A DNA stretch of 64,000 nucleotides, taken from assembly GCA_958439725.1 (NCBI GenBank), contig CAUBWJ010000002.1:1-64000 (forward strand), in the 5' to 3' direction. The translations under genes were made by a program, and so were the position numbers. The stretch comes from an uncultured Muribaculaceae bacterium (GTDB lineage Bacteria > Bacteroidota > Bacteroidia > Bacteroidales > Muribaculaceae). Each line of letters begins with the position of its first letter. Positions within the stretch are counted from its first letter, which is position 1. The notes beneath the pieces were generated by a model. That model was not told where the DNA came from. It was given only the letters and a program-made list of their open reading frames with translations, and made no database searches. This document shows, in pieces, positions 43,863-53,599 of the stretch.

Positions 43863-45197
43863 TCAGGAGAAGAGTTTCTCCACTTTATGGATTGCTCCGG
43901 AAAGACAGAAAACCACCACGTGGTCGCCAGCCTCAAACCGTGTGTTGCCGTTAACAAGCATCACATTGCCGTTTCTTACAAGTCCTGCAAGCGTCAGGTC
44001 ATGGCTGAGCTTCATGTCTTTTACGGCAGCTTTGGTGATTTTTGAATTGGGTTTTACCTCTACTTCCGCCACGTCGGCATCGGCAAGAGCCATGAATTTG
44101 GATGATTCCGAGTCTGCATCCAGTAGCATCTGAAATATTTTTCCGGATGCAAGAAGTTTTTTGTTTATTATGGTGCCTATGTTCAGATTCTCTGCTTCAG
44201 AAATAAACTGGATGTCTTCAACTTCGGCCACGGTTTTTCTCACCCCGTATTCTTTGGCGGTCAGAGATGTGAGGATATTGGTCTCGGAACTGCCTGTCAG
44301 GGCGATAAACGCATCAACCGATTCAATGCCTTCTTCCTGAAGGGTGTCGGTATCGCGTGCGTCACCATGGATAATTTTGCATCCGGGGCATTTTTGAGTC
44401 AGTTCCTCACAACGGTCACGGTTTATATCTATTATTTTGAACCGATACCGTTCGGGGGCCATGTTTATAAGTCTTACGGCTATGCGGCTGCCACCCATTA
44501 TCAGTACATTGTGAATATCCACCTTTTTCTTGCCGCAGATTGTGCGTAACTCCTCTATATGGTCAGGCGTGGTGGTTATATAGATAATGTCGTTTGGAAG
44601 CACTCGGTCGTCACCGCGGGGGATAATGGTCTCATGATTCCGCTTGATGGCCGCCACATGGAAGAAGTGTTCCATTTCCGAGAGTTCCCTCAGGTGTTTG
44701 CCTGCGAGCGGGGCGCCCGCGCGTATCTTCACTCCGGCCACTATCAGCTTGCCGTCGTGAAGTTCCACCCAGTTCCGCATCCAGTTGCACTCAAGGGCTT
44801 TCAGGATTTCGATGGCTGCAAGATATTCCGGGTAGACCATCGAATCAATTCCTATCTTGCCGAAGAATTCCAGATTGGTCGGTTCCATAAACTCGTAATT
44901 ATCTATACGGGCCATGGTCTTTTTTGCTCCCAGTGACTTGGCCATGCTGCTCGAAAGCATATTTGTAGTCTCGTAAGGAGTTACGGCCACAAAGAGATCG
45001 CATTGCGGCACCTTGGCGGTTTTCAGCACCGTCATGGATGTCGGCGAACCTGTCTGAGTGAGTATGTTGCAGGTTGAATCAAGCTGAGTGAGTCGTTCTT
45101 CATTCTGATCAACCAGGATAATATCCTGATTTTCTCGTGAGAGAAGGCGCGCCAGATGGGCGCCTACTTCTCCGGCACCGGCTATCACTATTTTCAT
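43863..45197 (-). CDS. trkA: Trk system potassium transporter TrkA
   Basis: A 444-aa cytoplasmic gating subunit with two Rossmann (RCK_N) domains, IAGAGEVGAHLARLL (residues 4-18) and IMGGSRIAVRLIN (about 230), each followed by a TrkA_C domain. It binds NAD(H)/ATP and controls TrkH. The start overlaps the end of dxs by 4 bp. Confidence 0.95.
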   Translation of the reverse strand: MKIVIAGAGEVGAHLARLLSRENQDIILVDQNEERLTQLDSTCNILTQTGSPTSMTVLKTAKVPQCDLFVAVTPYETTNMLSSSMAKSLGAKKTMARIDNYEFMEPTNLEFFGKIGIDSMVYPEYLAAIEILKALECNWMRNWVELHDGKLIVAGVKIRAGAPLAGKHLRELSEMEHFFHVAAIKRNHETIIPRGDDRVLPNDIIYITTTPDHIEELRTICGKKKVDIHNVLIMGGSRIAVRLINMAPERYRFKIIDINRDRCEELTQKCPGCKIIHGDARDTDTLQEEGIESVDAFIALTGSSETNILTSLTAKEYGVRKTVAEVEDIQFISEAENLNIGTIINKKLLASGKIFQMLLDADSESSKFMALADADVAEVEVKPNSKITKAAVKDMKLSHDLTLAGLVRNGNVMLVNGNTRFEAGDHVVVFCLSGAIHKVEKLFS

Positions 45198-47149
45198 AGC
45201 GAGTTAGGGTTTATAGAGTTGACTATGGCGGAATATATGGCTTCTGAGTCCATTCCGCACAGGTGCATGAGTTCGGCTATTGATCCGTGGGGAACAAACT
45301 TGTCGGGTACACCGATTCTGTGAACGTCACGTTTAATTCCTCTCCCTGCCAGCCATTCCGTCACGGCACTTCCCAGACCGCCCTTTACCGCGGCATCTTC
45401 CACGGTTATTATTGGAGTGCCGGATTTAGCCACTTCCTCAAGTATCTCGTGGTCTATGGGCTTGAGGAACACCATGTCGTAATGGGCCACGGAATAGCCT
45501 TCGTTCTCCGCACGCTTTATGGCCTTCTTTACCTCTGAACAGATGGTGCCGAGCGAAAGTACCGTTACCTGATGCCCGTCTTTAAGCTTGCGCCCTCGTC
45601 CTATTTCTAATGCCTTCATGGGCGTGCGCCAGTCAGAAGTGTCGCAGTGGCCGCGGGGATAACGGATTGCCATAGGCCCTTTCTGTTTTGGCAGTTGGGC
45701 TGTATACATGAGGTTGCGGAGTGTCTCGGCATCGGCTGGAGCGCTCACAATCATTCCGGGGATTTCGCTAAGATAGGCCAGGTCGTAAAGTCCGTGGTGG
45801 GTGGCTCCGTCCTCTCCCACAATTCCGGCGCGGTCGATGGCGAACACCACCGGTAGCTCGGGGAGGGCTACATCGTGGATTATCTGGTCGACGGCACGTT
45901 GCAGGAATGAGGAATAGATGGCCACAAAAGGTCTCATGCCGTCCTTGGCAAGACCGCCGGCAAATGTCACGGCGTGTTCCTCGGAAATGCCTACGTCGAA
46001 AGTCCGGTCGGGAAACGCTTTTTGCATTTTGCTTACGGACGTACCGGAAAGCATGGCGGCCGTGATTGCCACAATCCTGGGATTTGCCGTGGCGAGCTCC
46101 ACGAGGGTATTGCCGAAGATATCCTGATATTTAGGCCTCTCGGAATTGTCGGGCATTCTTTCTCCGTTGGACGGATTGAACTTGCCCGGCGCGTGCCATT
46201 GGGCCGGATTGAGTTCCGCGGGCTGGTAGCCTTTGCCTTTCACGGTGCGCAGATGCAATATCCTCGGGCCCTCCATATTCTTTATTTCCTCAAGCACTTT
46301 TATCAGGCGGGGAAGGTCGTGGCCGTCAAACGGCCCGAAATAGCGTATGTTCAGCCCCTCGAATATGTTCTGCTGGCGTGTCAGAAGCGATTTCAGACTG
46401 TTGTTGAAGCGCAGGATGCTTCCTCTGTTCTTCTCAGAGATAAACTTGATTTTACGCAGGAAATTATATGTCTTGAGTCTGAAATTATTGTATGTGCGAG
46501 ATGTGTTCAGGTGAGCCAGATATGTGTTGAGCGATCCCACATTGGAGTCAATGGACATATCATTGTCGTTGAGAATAATCAGCAGATTATTGCGCGAGTT
46601 GGCAGCATTATTGATGCCTTCGAACGCAAGGCCACCGCTGATGGAGGCATCGCCGATTACGGCCACAACGTTGCGACGGGGTTCATCGTGTTTAAGTGAG
46701 GCGGCAACCGCCATTCCCAACGCAGCCGAAATGGAATTGGACGCATGGCCTGCCGAGAAAGTGTCGTATTCGCTTTCGGCAGGAGAGGGGAATCCGCATA
46801 GTCCGCCAAGTTTCCGGTTTGTATGGAATCGTGATGCCCGGCCGGTGAGAAGTTTGTGGCCGTAGGCCTGATGGCCCACGTCCCAGACAATGCGGTCGTA
46901 TGGCGTGTTGAACACATAATGAAGGGCCACAGTAAGTTCAACCGCTCCCATTGAGGAAGCAAAATGGCCGGGATTGGTAGATAAGGAGTTTATGAGAAAA
47001 TCACGTATCTCGGTGCACACGCGTGGCAATACATCTTCATTGAGCTTCCGCAAGTCGGCCGGAGAATCTATGGCTGACAATAGCGGGAATCTCCTCGGGT
47101 CAAGAGGGGCTGTCGAGCGGTCGGGAGGAGCTTGTAGTGTAGCCGTCAT
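45194..47149 (-). CDS. dxs: 1-deoxy-D-xylulose-5-phosphate synthase
   Basis: First enzyme of the MEP isoprenoid pathway. The 651-aa protein has the N-terminal histidine in WDVGHQAYGHKLLTGR, the TPP-binding GDASISGGLAFEGINNA, the transketolase pyrimidine domain with DVGISEEHAVTFAGG, RAGIVGEDGATHHGLYD and the C-terminal TITVEDAAVKGGLGSAV-like stretch. ATG 47149 overlaps the stop of a small membrane protein gene (ATGA), and its end overlaps trkA. Confidence 0.97.
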   Translation of the reverse strand: MTATLQAPPDRSTAPLDPRRFPLLSAIDSPADLRKLNEDVLPRVCTEIRDFLINSLSTNPGHFASSMGAVELTVALHYVFNTPYDRIVWDVGHQAYGHKLLTGRASRFHTNRKLGGLCGFPSPAESEYDTFSAGHASNSISAALGMAVAASLKHDEPRRNVVAVIGDASISGGLAFEGINNAANSRNNLLIILNDNDMSIDSNVGSLNTYLAHLNTSRTYNNFRLKTYNFLRKIKFISEKNRGSILRFNNSLKSLLTRQQNIFEGLNIRYFGPFDGHDLPRLIKVLEEIKNMEGPRILHLRTVKGKGYQPAELNPAQWHAPGKFNPSNGERMPDNSERPKYQDIFGNTLVELATANPRIVAITAAMLSGTSVSKMQKAFPDRTFDVGISEEHAVTFAGGLAKDGMRPFVAIYSSFLQRAVDQIIHDVALPELPVVFAIDRAGIVGEDGATHHGLYDLAYLSEIPGMIVSAPADAETLRNLMYTAQLPKQKGPMAIRYPRGHCDTSDWRTPMKALEIGRGRKLKDGHQVTVLSLGTICSEVKKAIKRAENEGYSVAHYDMVFLKPIDHEILEEVAKSGTPIITVEDAAVKGGLGSAVTEWLAGRGIKRDVHRIGVPDKFVPHGSIAELMHLCGMDSEAIYSAIVNSINPNSL

Positions 47150-47319
47150 TTCTTATTCTTACGGTATTTCTTATAGAGGGGAACGAAAACTATGATTCCG
47201 GATGCAACGATTACAAAAGCCACCCACGCGGTGAATGGTCGGGTGGTGACTACAATCCAGCACAATACGAGCCATAAGGCGACGATAAAAGCCAGACGTA
47301 TTTTTTCGGATGTTGTCAT
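47146..47319 (-). CDS. 57-aa two-span membrane protein coupled to dxs
   Basis: A small ORF with ATG at 47319-47317 and TGA at 47148-47146. The product starts MTTSEKIRLAFIVALWLVLC, has two hydrophobic helices (about residues 9-24 and 30-47) and ends with a strongly basic YKKYRKNKK tail, so both ends are probably cytoplasmic. The stop overlaps the dxs start as ATGA, typical of translational coupling, and cinA ends 65 bp upstream. I do not recognise the family. Confidence 0.8.
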   Translation of the reverse strand: MTTSEKIRLAFIVALWLVLCWIVVTTRPFTAWVAFVIVASGIIVFVPLYKKYRKNKK

Positions 47320-47384
47320 AGTCCGTTCATGGATTATTACGTGTTAACGCAAAGTTATGATTTTCTTGAAAACCATGCAAGCGA

Positions 47385-48647
47385 TTACACTTTTCCGGGG
47401 CCTGCGTGCAATCTCTTTATCGCAAGGATAAGGGCGGTGTTTGAAGCGCGTGAAATCACTCTCTGCCGGTCTCCCGGAAAGTGCATTGTCCACGTCTGGG
47501 TGCCTGTGGCATCGGCCACAGCCAGGCAGACAGTTCCGACAGGTTTTCCCTTTACGGCACCGCCGGGGCCTGCGATTCCGCTGGTGGCTACGGCGATATC
47601 GGCGCCGGTGACGCGTCGCGCTCCTTGCGCCATCTGTGCGGCCACGGGTTCGCTGACAGCGCCGAATTTGGCAATGTCAGCCGGATTGACGCCCAGAACG
47701 TTTTCTTTCACAGAGTTGCTGTAGCTGACAATTCCTCCGAGCATGGCTTCCGAGCTTCCCGGAATCATGGTCACGAGATGAGAAATGTTTCCGCCTGTAC
47801 AGCTTTCGGCCGTGGCAAATGTAAGATGCCGCTCTTTAAGCATTTCCAGAAGAATCTCGGCCGGTGTAAGGTCACGGTCATAAAGAAGATGCTTTCCGCA
47901 AAGCCTTTTTAATTCGGAGTGAAGGGCGTCGGCAGTCTTGCATATTTCCTTTTCATCTTCTCCGCGTCCGTCAAGACGCAGACGCAGATAGCCGTTGTTG
48001 GGAAGATAGGCCAGATGGAAGACCTCCGGCAGCGCGGCTTCAAAATCGCTCAGATGTTCCGAAAGATCCGATTCGCTTATATCTGTGGTGAGGACGGTGC
48101 GATGGGCTATTGTATCGCGCGTGCCGTATTTTTCAAGAATTGCCGGAAATATGTGGCGGACAAACATTCTTTGCATTTCGAAAGGAACTCCGGGCATGGA
48201 TACAAGGATTTTCCCGGCCTTCTCAAACCACATTATAGGGGCTGTTCCCACCTCATTTATAAATATACGTGCCGAGGAGGGGACGATAGCCTGAGCAGCT
48301 GTGGACTCGTTGAGCTGGAGCCCGCGGCGTTCCATGATTCCTCTTACAGCTTCGAGCACACTCTCGTTTTTCACAGGCTCGCCTCCGAATATTTTCATCA
48401 GTACCGGCTTCGTGATGTCGTCCTTGGTAGGGCCGAGGCCTCCGGTGGTGACAATCACATCGGTTCTCTCGAAAGCTTCCTCAACCGCCTGCCGGATATC
48501 TTCGGCATTGTCGTGAACCACTCTCACTGATTCTATGCTCCATCCTGCAGGTTCTACAGTCGAGGCGATGAAAGGACTGTTGGTGTCTGTAACCTGGCCT
48601 ACAAGGAGCTCGTCGCCAATGGCAATTATTGAAATTTTCTGGTTCAT
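47385..48647 (-). CDS. cinA: CinA family protein (competence/damage-inducible; NMN deamidase type)
   Basis: A 420-aa two-domain protein. The N-terminal molybdopterin-binding-like (COG1058) domain has IGDELLVGQVTDTNS (10-24) and TTGGLGPTKDDITK; the C-terminal PncC/CinA domain has ATAESCTGGNIS and TSGIAGPGGAVKGKPVGTV. The C-domain of relatives deamidates nicotinamide mononucleotide. It begins 6 bp after tsaD. Confidence 0.94.
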   Translation of the reverse strand: MNQKISIIAIGDELLVGQVTDTNSPFIASTVEPAGWSIESVRVVHDNAEDIRQAVEEAFERTDVIVTTGGLGPTKDDITKPVLMKIFGGEPVKNESVLEAVRGIMERRGLQLNESTAAQAIVPSSARIFINEVGTAPIMWFEKAGKILVSMPGVPFEMQRMFVRHIFPAILEKYGTRDTIAHRTVLTTDISESDLSEHLSDFEAALPEVFHLAYLPNNGYLRLRLDGRGEDEKEICKTADALHSELKRLCGKHLLYDRDLTPAEILLEMLKERHLTFATAESCTGGNISHLVTMIPGSSEAMLGGIVSYSNSVKENVLGVNPADIAKFGAVSEPVAAQMAQGARRVTGADIAVATSGIAGPGGAVKGKPVGTVCLAVADATGTQTWTMHFPGDRQRVISRASNTALILAIKRLHAGPGKV

Positions 48648-48653
48648 AATGGC

Positions 48654-49670
48654 TTATACCGTAACTCGGGCAAACGGCACTTCGTCGTAGCCACAGAATA
48701 TTTTGTCAAGGTATTTGTAGTATCCGGCTATAGCTACCATTGCAGCGTTGTCAGTGGTAAAAGCTCGCTCAGGGATGAATGACTTGAGGCCGTTCTTTTC
48801 GCAATAAGCCGAAACAGCGTTCCTTACTCCGGAGTTGGCCGAAACGCCTCCTCCTATCGCCACCGTTTTGACACCGGTCTGTTTCACGGCCTTGTCGAGC
48901 TTGTCAATGAGGATTTCGATTATTGTGCGCTGCAGGGACGCAGCGAGATCCGCGCGGTTCGCGTCGATGAAATCGGGATTCTCCTTGAGGTTGTCGCGAA
49001 GTGTATAAAGGAACGATGTCTTAAGACCGGAAAAACTGTAGTCAAGTCCGGGAATGTGTGGCTTGGCGAATTTGAAGCGTGTAGCATCTCCTTCAGCGGC
49101 CAGACGGTCGATATGGGGGCCGCCGGGATAGGGCAGACCCATCACTTTGGCGCACTTGTCAAATGCCTCGCCGGCGGCATCGTCAATGGTCGCGCCGAGA
49201 ATCTCCATGTCATTATAGTTCTTCACCATAATGAGCTGGCTGTTTCCTCCCGAAATAAGAAGGGTCAGGAAAGGATATTCAGGTACTTCGTCGTCCGGAT
49301 TCCGGCGGATGAAATGAGAGAGCACATGTCCGTGAAGATGGTTCACGTCCACTATTGGGATTCTGAGTCCCAGTGACATCCCTTTTGCGAAAGAGGTTCC
49401 GACAAGGAGGGAGCCCAGGAGGCCCGGGCCGCGCGTGAAAGCTATTGCCGAAAGCTCGCTTTTGTCGACTCCGGCACGTTTGAGCGCGGCCGTTACAACC
49501 GGAACAATATTTTGCTGATGTGCTCTTGATGCAAGTTCAGGCACAACTCCGCCGTATTCCTCATGAACACTTTGAGATGCTATGACATTGGATAGCAGTA
49601 GTCCGTCTCTTATCACGGCTGCCGATGTGTCATCGCACGACGATTCTATGCCGAGTATTGTAATGCTCAT
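48654..49670 (-). CDS. tsaD: tRNA N6-threonylcarbamoyladenosine transferase TsaD
   Basis: Transfers the threonylcarbamoyl group to A37 of ANN-decoding tRNAs. The 338-aa ASKHA-fold protein has ESSCDDTSAAV (residues 9-19), metal ligands in HLHGHVLSH (His111 and His115), LLISGGNSQL and GGVSANSGVR. It is the first gene of a long minus-strand unit running to trkH. A TAACTTTG box lies 26 nt upstream. Confidence 0.97.
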   Translation of the reverse strand: MSITILGIESSCDDTSAAVIRDGLLLSNVIASQSVHEEYGGVVPELASRAHQQNIVPVVTAALKRAGVDKSELSAIAFTRGPGLLGSLLVGTSFAKGMSLGLRIPIVDVNHLHGHVLSHFIRRNPDDEVPEYPFLTLLISGGNSQLIMVKNYNDMEILGATIDDAAGEAFDKCAKVMGLPYPGGPHIDRLAAEGDATRFKFAKPHIPGLDYSFSGLKTSFLYTLRDNLKENPDFIDANRADLAASLQRTIIEILIDKLDKAVKQTGVKTVAIGGGVSANSGVRNAVSAYCEKNGLKSFIPERAFTTDNAAMVAIAGYYKYLDKIFCGYDEVPFARVTV

Positions 49671-49695
49671 TTTCCTGTTTTGAGGTTAGTGGCTG

Positions 49696-49703
49696 CAAAG
49701 TTA
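49696..49703 (-). promoter_or_regulatory. -7 box of the tsaD-cinA-dxs-trkAH unit
   Basis: TAACTTTG on the minus strand, 26 nt before ATG 49670; divergent from the typA promoter 33 bp away. Confidence 0.5.
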
Positions 49704-49736
49704 AGATTTTATACTCACACTTTGGAAAAAAACAAC

Positions 49737-49744
49737 TAACTTTG
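49737..49744 (+). promoter_or_regulatory. -7 box of typA
   Basis: TAACTTTG, 24 nt before ATG 49768. TTTG at 49721-49724 is too close to be its -33 partner. Confidence 0.5.
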
Positions 49745-49767
49745 CACCCTGAAATTAGAAAACGGAT

Positions 49768-51564
49768 ATGCAGAACATTCGAAACATTGCCATCATTGCC
49801 CATGTGGACCATGGCAAGACCACTTTGGTTGACAAGATGTTATTGGCCGGCAACCTTTTCCGTGAAAATCAAAACGCCGGCGAGCTGATACTTGACAATA
49901 ATGACCTTGAGCGCGAAAGAGGAATCACAATTCTTTCCAAGAATGTCTCGATTAATTATAAGGATTATAAAATAAATATTATCGATACTCCCGGACACGC
50001 CGATTTCGGCGGAGAGGTGGAGCGCGTGCTCAATATGGCCGACGGATGTCTGCTGCTTGTGGACGCCTTCGAAGGCCCGATGCCCCAGACGAGATTTGTG
50101 CTTCAGAAAGCCATCCAGATGGGACTAAAGCCTGTTGTTGTCATCAATAAGGTGGACAAGCCCAACTGTCGCCCAGACGAAGTCCAGGAAATGGTGTTCG
50201 ACCTAATGTTTAATCTGGACGCCACCGAGGAGCAGCTTGATTTCCCCACCGTCTATGGTTCCGCCAAACAGGGCTGGATGAGCCTCGACTGGAAGAAACC
50301 TACAAACGACATCACGGCAGTACTCGATACTATTATTGAACATATACCTGCGCCTGTCACTCTCGAAGGTCCGGCTCAGATGCTGATAACTTCGCTTGAT
50401 TTCTCAAATTATGTAGGACGCATTGCCATAGGCCGCGTTCACCGCGGAACCCTCCGTGAAGGTCAGGATATAGCCCTGATGAAGAAGGACGGCTCCATAG
50501 TTAAGCAGCGTATAAAGGAATTGCATGTGTTTGAGGGCATGGGCCGCAAGAAGGTTCAGGAGGTGAGCAGCGGAGATATATGTGCTCTCGTCGGTATTGA
50601 AGGTTTCGAGATCGGTGATACAGTGGCCGATTTCAATCAGCCGGAAGCATTGCCGCGCATCGCCATTGATGAGCCCACAATGTCAATGACATTTACCATA
50701 AATGACAGCCCGTTCTTTGGCCGTGACGGTAAATTTGTGACATCGCGCCATATAGCCGACCGCCTCACCCGCGAGCTCGACCGCAACCTTGCGCTTCGAG
50801 TGACAAAGGGTCAGCGCGACGACCTGTGGACGGTGTTTGGCCGCGGCGTTCTCCATCTTTCCGTGCTCATAGAGACCATGCGTCGCGAAGGCTACGAACT
50901 GCAGGTGGGTCAGCCCCAGGTTATCGTGAAGGAAATAGACGGAGTGAAATGCGAACCCGTGGAGCAGATGACCATAAATGTTCCTGAGGAATACTCTAGC
51001 AAGATGATCGATATGGTAACTCGCAGAAAAGGCGAGCTTACCTCGATGTCGACTCAGAACGACCGTGTCCATCTTGAATTCAACATCCCCTCGCGCGGTA
51101 TCATCGGACTCCGCAACAATCTTCTCACGGCTTCCGCGGGAGAGGCTGTGATGTCTCACCGATTCCTGGAATATCAGCCCTGGAAAGGGGATATCGAGCG
51201 TCGTACCAATGGCTCTCTCATAGCCATGGAGGCAGGTACTGCCTACGCTTACGCCATCGATAAGCTTCAGGACCGTGGCCGCTTCTTCATTTTCCCGCAG
51301 GAAGAGGTATATGCCGGTCAGGTAGTTGGTGAGAATGCCAAGGACAACGATATCGTGGTGAATGTGACAAAGTCAAAGAAACTCACCAATATGCGTGCCA
51401 GCGGTGCCGACGACAAGGCCCGCATCGTTCCCCCTGTGGTGTTCTCGCTCGAGGAAGCTCTGGAGTATATAAAGGAAGATGAATATGTGGAGGTGACCCC
51501 GCATCATATCCGTCTGCGCAAGATCATTCTTGACGAACTTGAGCGCAAACGTGCCAACAAGTAA
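49768..51564 (+). CDS. typA: Translational GTPase TypA/BipA
   Basis: A 598-aa ribosome-associated GTPase. The G1 loop is AHVDHGKTTL (residues 11-20), switch II DTPGHADFGGEVER, G4 NKVD, followed by EF-Tu-like domain 2, EF-G-like domains and the TypA C-terminal domain (NMRASGADDKARIVPPVVFSLEEALEYI). It helps 50S assembly and growth under stress in other bacteria. A channel gene follows after 16 bp. Confidence 0.97.
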   Translation: MQNIRNIAIIAHVDHGKTTLVDKMLLAGNLFRENQNAGELILDNNDLERERGITILSKNVSINYKDYKINIIDTPGHADFGGEVERVLNMADGCLLLVDAFEGPMPQTRFVLQKAIQMGLKPVVVINKVDKPNCRPDEVQEMVFDLMFNLDATEEQLDFPTVYGSAKQGWMSLDWKKPTNDITAVLDTIIEHIPAPVTLEGPAQMLITSLDFSNYVGRIAIGRVHRGTLREGQDIALMKKDGSIVKQRIKELHVFEGMGRKKVQEVSSGDICALVGIEGFEIGDTVADFNQPEALPRIAIDEPTMSMTFTINDSPFFGRDGKFVTSRHIADRLTRELDRNLALRVTKGQRDDLWTVFGRGVLHLSVLIETMRREGYELQVGQPQVIVKEIDGVKCEPVEQMTINVPEEYSSKMIDMVTRRKGELTSMSTQNDRVHLEFNIPSRGIIGLRNNLLTASAGEAVMSHRFLEYQPWKGDIERRTNGSLIAMEAGTAYAYAIDKLQDRGRFFIFPQEEVYAGQVVGENAKDNDIVVNVTKSKKLTNMRASGADDKARIVPPVVFSLEEALEYIKEDEYVEVTPHHIRLRKIILDELERKRANK

Positions 51565-51580
51565 TCTCATCCCGTAGGAG

Positions 51581-52219
51581 ATGGAAGAAACCTTCCTGTT
51601 TATTACCGAGGTAATAGGAACTATTGCGGCCGCCATATCGGGAATGCGGCTTGCCGCTACTAAGAATTTCGACTGGTTCGGCGCCTATACCGTGGGTCTT
51701 GTCACTGCCATTGGCGGAGGAACCCTTCGCGATGTGCTGCTTGACATTCCGGTGTTCTGGATGCAGACATGGTGGTATCTTGCCGTGACGGCGCTTTCAC
51801 TCGTGGTGGTGATTCTTTTCAAGAGTTTTCTGGTGAGCCGCGACCGAATGCTGTTCATTTTCGACAGTATAGGCTTGGCGCTTTTCTGCGTGATCGGTAT
51901 CCAGAAATCGCTTGCCGTAGGTTATCCCATGTGGGTGGCTGCTGTGATGGGTATTATTACCGGTGCTTTCGGAGGAGTGATGCGCGACATCCTCATCAAC
52001 GAGGAACCGCTTATTTTCCGGAAGGATATATATGCCACTGCATGTCTGGCGGGCGCTTTGGCCTATTGGGTTATGATTCTTGTGGGGTCTACACCTATGG
52101 CCCAGCAGATTACCTGCATGGCGGTTATTATCATGATACGTATTCTTGCATTGAAGTACAATCTCTCGCTTCCGGTGCTTAACCGCACTATTGTGGGTAA
52201 GAGGCGCACCAATAGGTGA
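51581..52219 (+). CDS. TRIC-type cation channel family protein (UPF0126)
   Basis: A 212-aa inner-membrane protein of the YicG/UPF0126 family, with about seven membrane helices arranged as two repeats. Conserved kinked-helix motifs are AIGGGTLRDVLLD (first repeat) and GAFGGVMRDILINEEPLIF (second repeat). Prokaryotic homologues form potassium-permeable trimers. It lies 16 bp after typA. Confidence 0.93.
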   Translation: MEETFLFITEVIGTIAAAISGMRLAATKNFDWFGAYTVGLVTAIGGGTLRDVLLDIPVFWMQTWWYLAVTALSLVVVILFKSFLVSRDRMLFIFDSIGLALFCVIGIQKSLAVGYPMWVAAVMGIITGAFGGVMRDILINEEPLIFRKDIYATACLAGALAYWVMILVGSTPMAQQITCMAVIIMIRILALKYNLSLPVLNRTIVGKRRTNR

Positions 52220-52246
52220 TTCGGCGAGACTGAATGAAAAATAGAT

Positions 52247-52284
52247 TGCCCTCCGAAAGTTTTCTATCAAACTTTCGGAGGGCA
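52247..52284. terminator. Perfect 16-bp hairpin between convergent TRIC and DUF418 genes
   Basis: TGCCCTCCGAAAGTTT (52247-52262) pairs with its exact reverse complement (52269-52284) around TCTATC. On the minus strand the stem is followed by a T-rich stretch (ATCTATTTTT), so it best terminates the DUF418 transcript; it probably also stops the typA-TRIC transcript. Confidence 0.75.
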
Positions 52285-52312
52285 GTTCAATTATTAGGGC
52301 ACTTCAAATTTT

Positions 52313-53530
52313 TTAGGATACTACCGCTTTTCCCGGTTTCTCTTCCGGACGGAAGTTTATCCAGGTGCCTTTCTTCCAAAGGTATTCCAGCGGGCCCTGA
52401 CGATGGGTTTCAAGCCATTTGCGGCTGAACGTGAGCATGAATACAAATACCACTGCGGCTATTATTACCGATTCAAATGCTCCGGTCTTATCCCAGAGGT
52501 CAAAGCCGAAGTGATAATAGAGAATCACGCCGATAATGGATTGCCCGATATAATTGGTAAGACTCATGCGTCCGAACGGCGAGATAAAGCGTTGTGCCTT
52601 GTATCCGTTGCCCGCGTGGAACCAGACGAGCATGAATCCTGATACGAGAACCGTCATGAATGCAAAGTTATAAAGCATCGGAATGGCGATTCCGTAATAA
52701 GACAGAATTGTCACGTTGGAAATATGCGGGGGAACGAGCTCTTTGAGAAGATAGAGAGGAACGCAGGCCACTACTGCACATACGGCTGCTTTTTTCCAGA
52801 ACGCGAGGCTTTCCGCGGAGCTGACAAACAGAGATTTGCGGCCAAGCCACATACCTGTCAGGAACAGAGCCGGTGTCTGGAAAAGGCGCCCTGCTTCCAC
52901 CTGCCAGAAGTTGCTGTAGAGCTGTCCGTTCCAGATATTGTTTGCCAGTGTCTGCCACAGATTTCCGTTTCTGCCTACCTGTTCGGCCGCTATGGCATAT
53001 TTTACAAATTCAGAATTGGTATCCACATATTCCGGATTTATAAGCGCATATATTATTTTGGCCCAGCACAACGGCTGAAGCATCAATATCGTAGCCACGA
53101 TTATAACCGTTCGGTCGCTCCATGACGAGGCCGGAATGAGAATAAGGCCGCACACGGCATATAGAAGAAGTATATCTCCATTATAGAATAGGGCATGGAA
53201 CTGGGAGAATCCTACCAGCAGAAGCATTCGCCATGCGAAACGAAGCCGGAAATCTGAGCCGCGACGGCGAGCGTTGCGCATCTGTATGAAAAAACTGAAA
53301 CCGAAGAGCAGGGAGAATGTGGCGTACGCTTTTCCAGCAAAAAGGAAATACAGGAATTCCGTGGTCTTCGTGTCGAGCATCTGCAGCCACTCCGGCCGCG
53401 GGGCGTTGCCGTAGAAAATGTTATAATGCTCAAGGCTGTGAAGAAGCAGGATTGCCAGCAATGCGAAACCACGCAGGGCATCCACTGATTCAAGCCTGTC
53501 AGATGGTGATGAAACAGTCTGTTTAGTCAT
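52313..53530 (-). CDS. DUF418 / acyltransferase-like membrane protein
   Basis: A 405-aa polytopic membrane protein. It begins with the pattern RLESVDALRGFALLAILLLHSLEHYN, typical of acyltransferase-3/DUF418 relatives, and ends with the DUF418 region FGRMSLTNYIGQSIIGVILYYHFGF (about residues 318-342). It may transfer acyl groups to a surface glycan, but the substrate is unknown. ATG 53530 is chosen: the upstream TTG at 53578 lies upstream of the promoter. No adjacent partner genes. Confidence 0.88.
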   Translation of the reverse strand: MTKQTVSSPSDRLESVDALRGFALLAILLLHSLEHYNIFYGNAPRPEWLQMLDTKTTEFLYFLFAGKAYATFSLLFGFSFFIQMRNARRRGSDFRLRFAWRMLLLVGFSQFHALFYNGDILLLYAVCGLILIPASSWSDRTVIIVATILMLQPLCWAKIIYALINPEYVDTNSEFVKYAIAAEQVGRNGNLWQTLANNIWNGQLYSNFWQVEAGRLFQTPALFLTGMWLGRKSLFVSSAESLAFWKKAAVCAVVACVPLYLLKELVPPHISNVTILSYYGIAIPMLYNFAFMTVLVSGFMLVWFHAGNGYKAQRFISPFGRMSLTNYIGQSIIGVILYYHFGFDLWDKTGAFESVIIAAVVFVFMLTFSRKWLETHRQGPLEYLWKKGTWINFRPEEKPGKAVVS

Positions 53531-53548
53531 GGTATATGGTATTTTTCG

Positions 53549-53579
53549 CAAATGTATGCAAAAAAAATAAATATGCAAA
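53549..53579 (-). promoter_or_regulatory. Promoter of the DUF418 gene
   Basis: Minus strand: TTTG (53579-53576), a 19-bp spacer, TACATTTG (53556-53549). The leader to ATG 53530 is only about 12 nt. Confidence 0.7.
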
Positions 53580-53599
53580 ATGGATTGCGGTGTGTGTTC

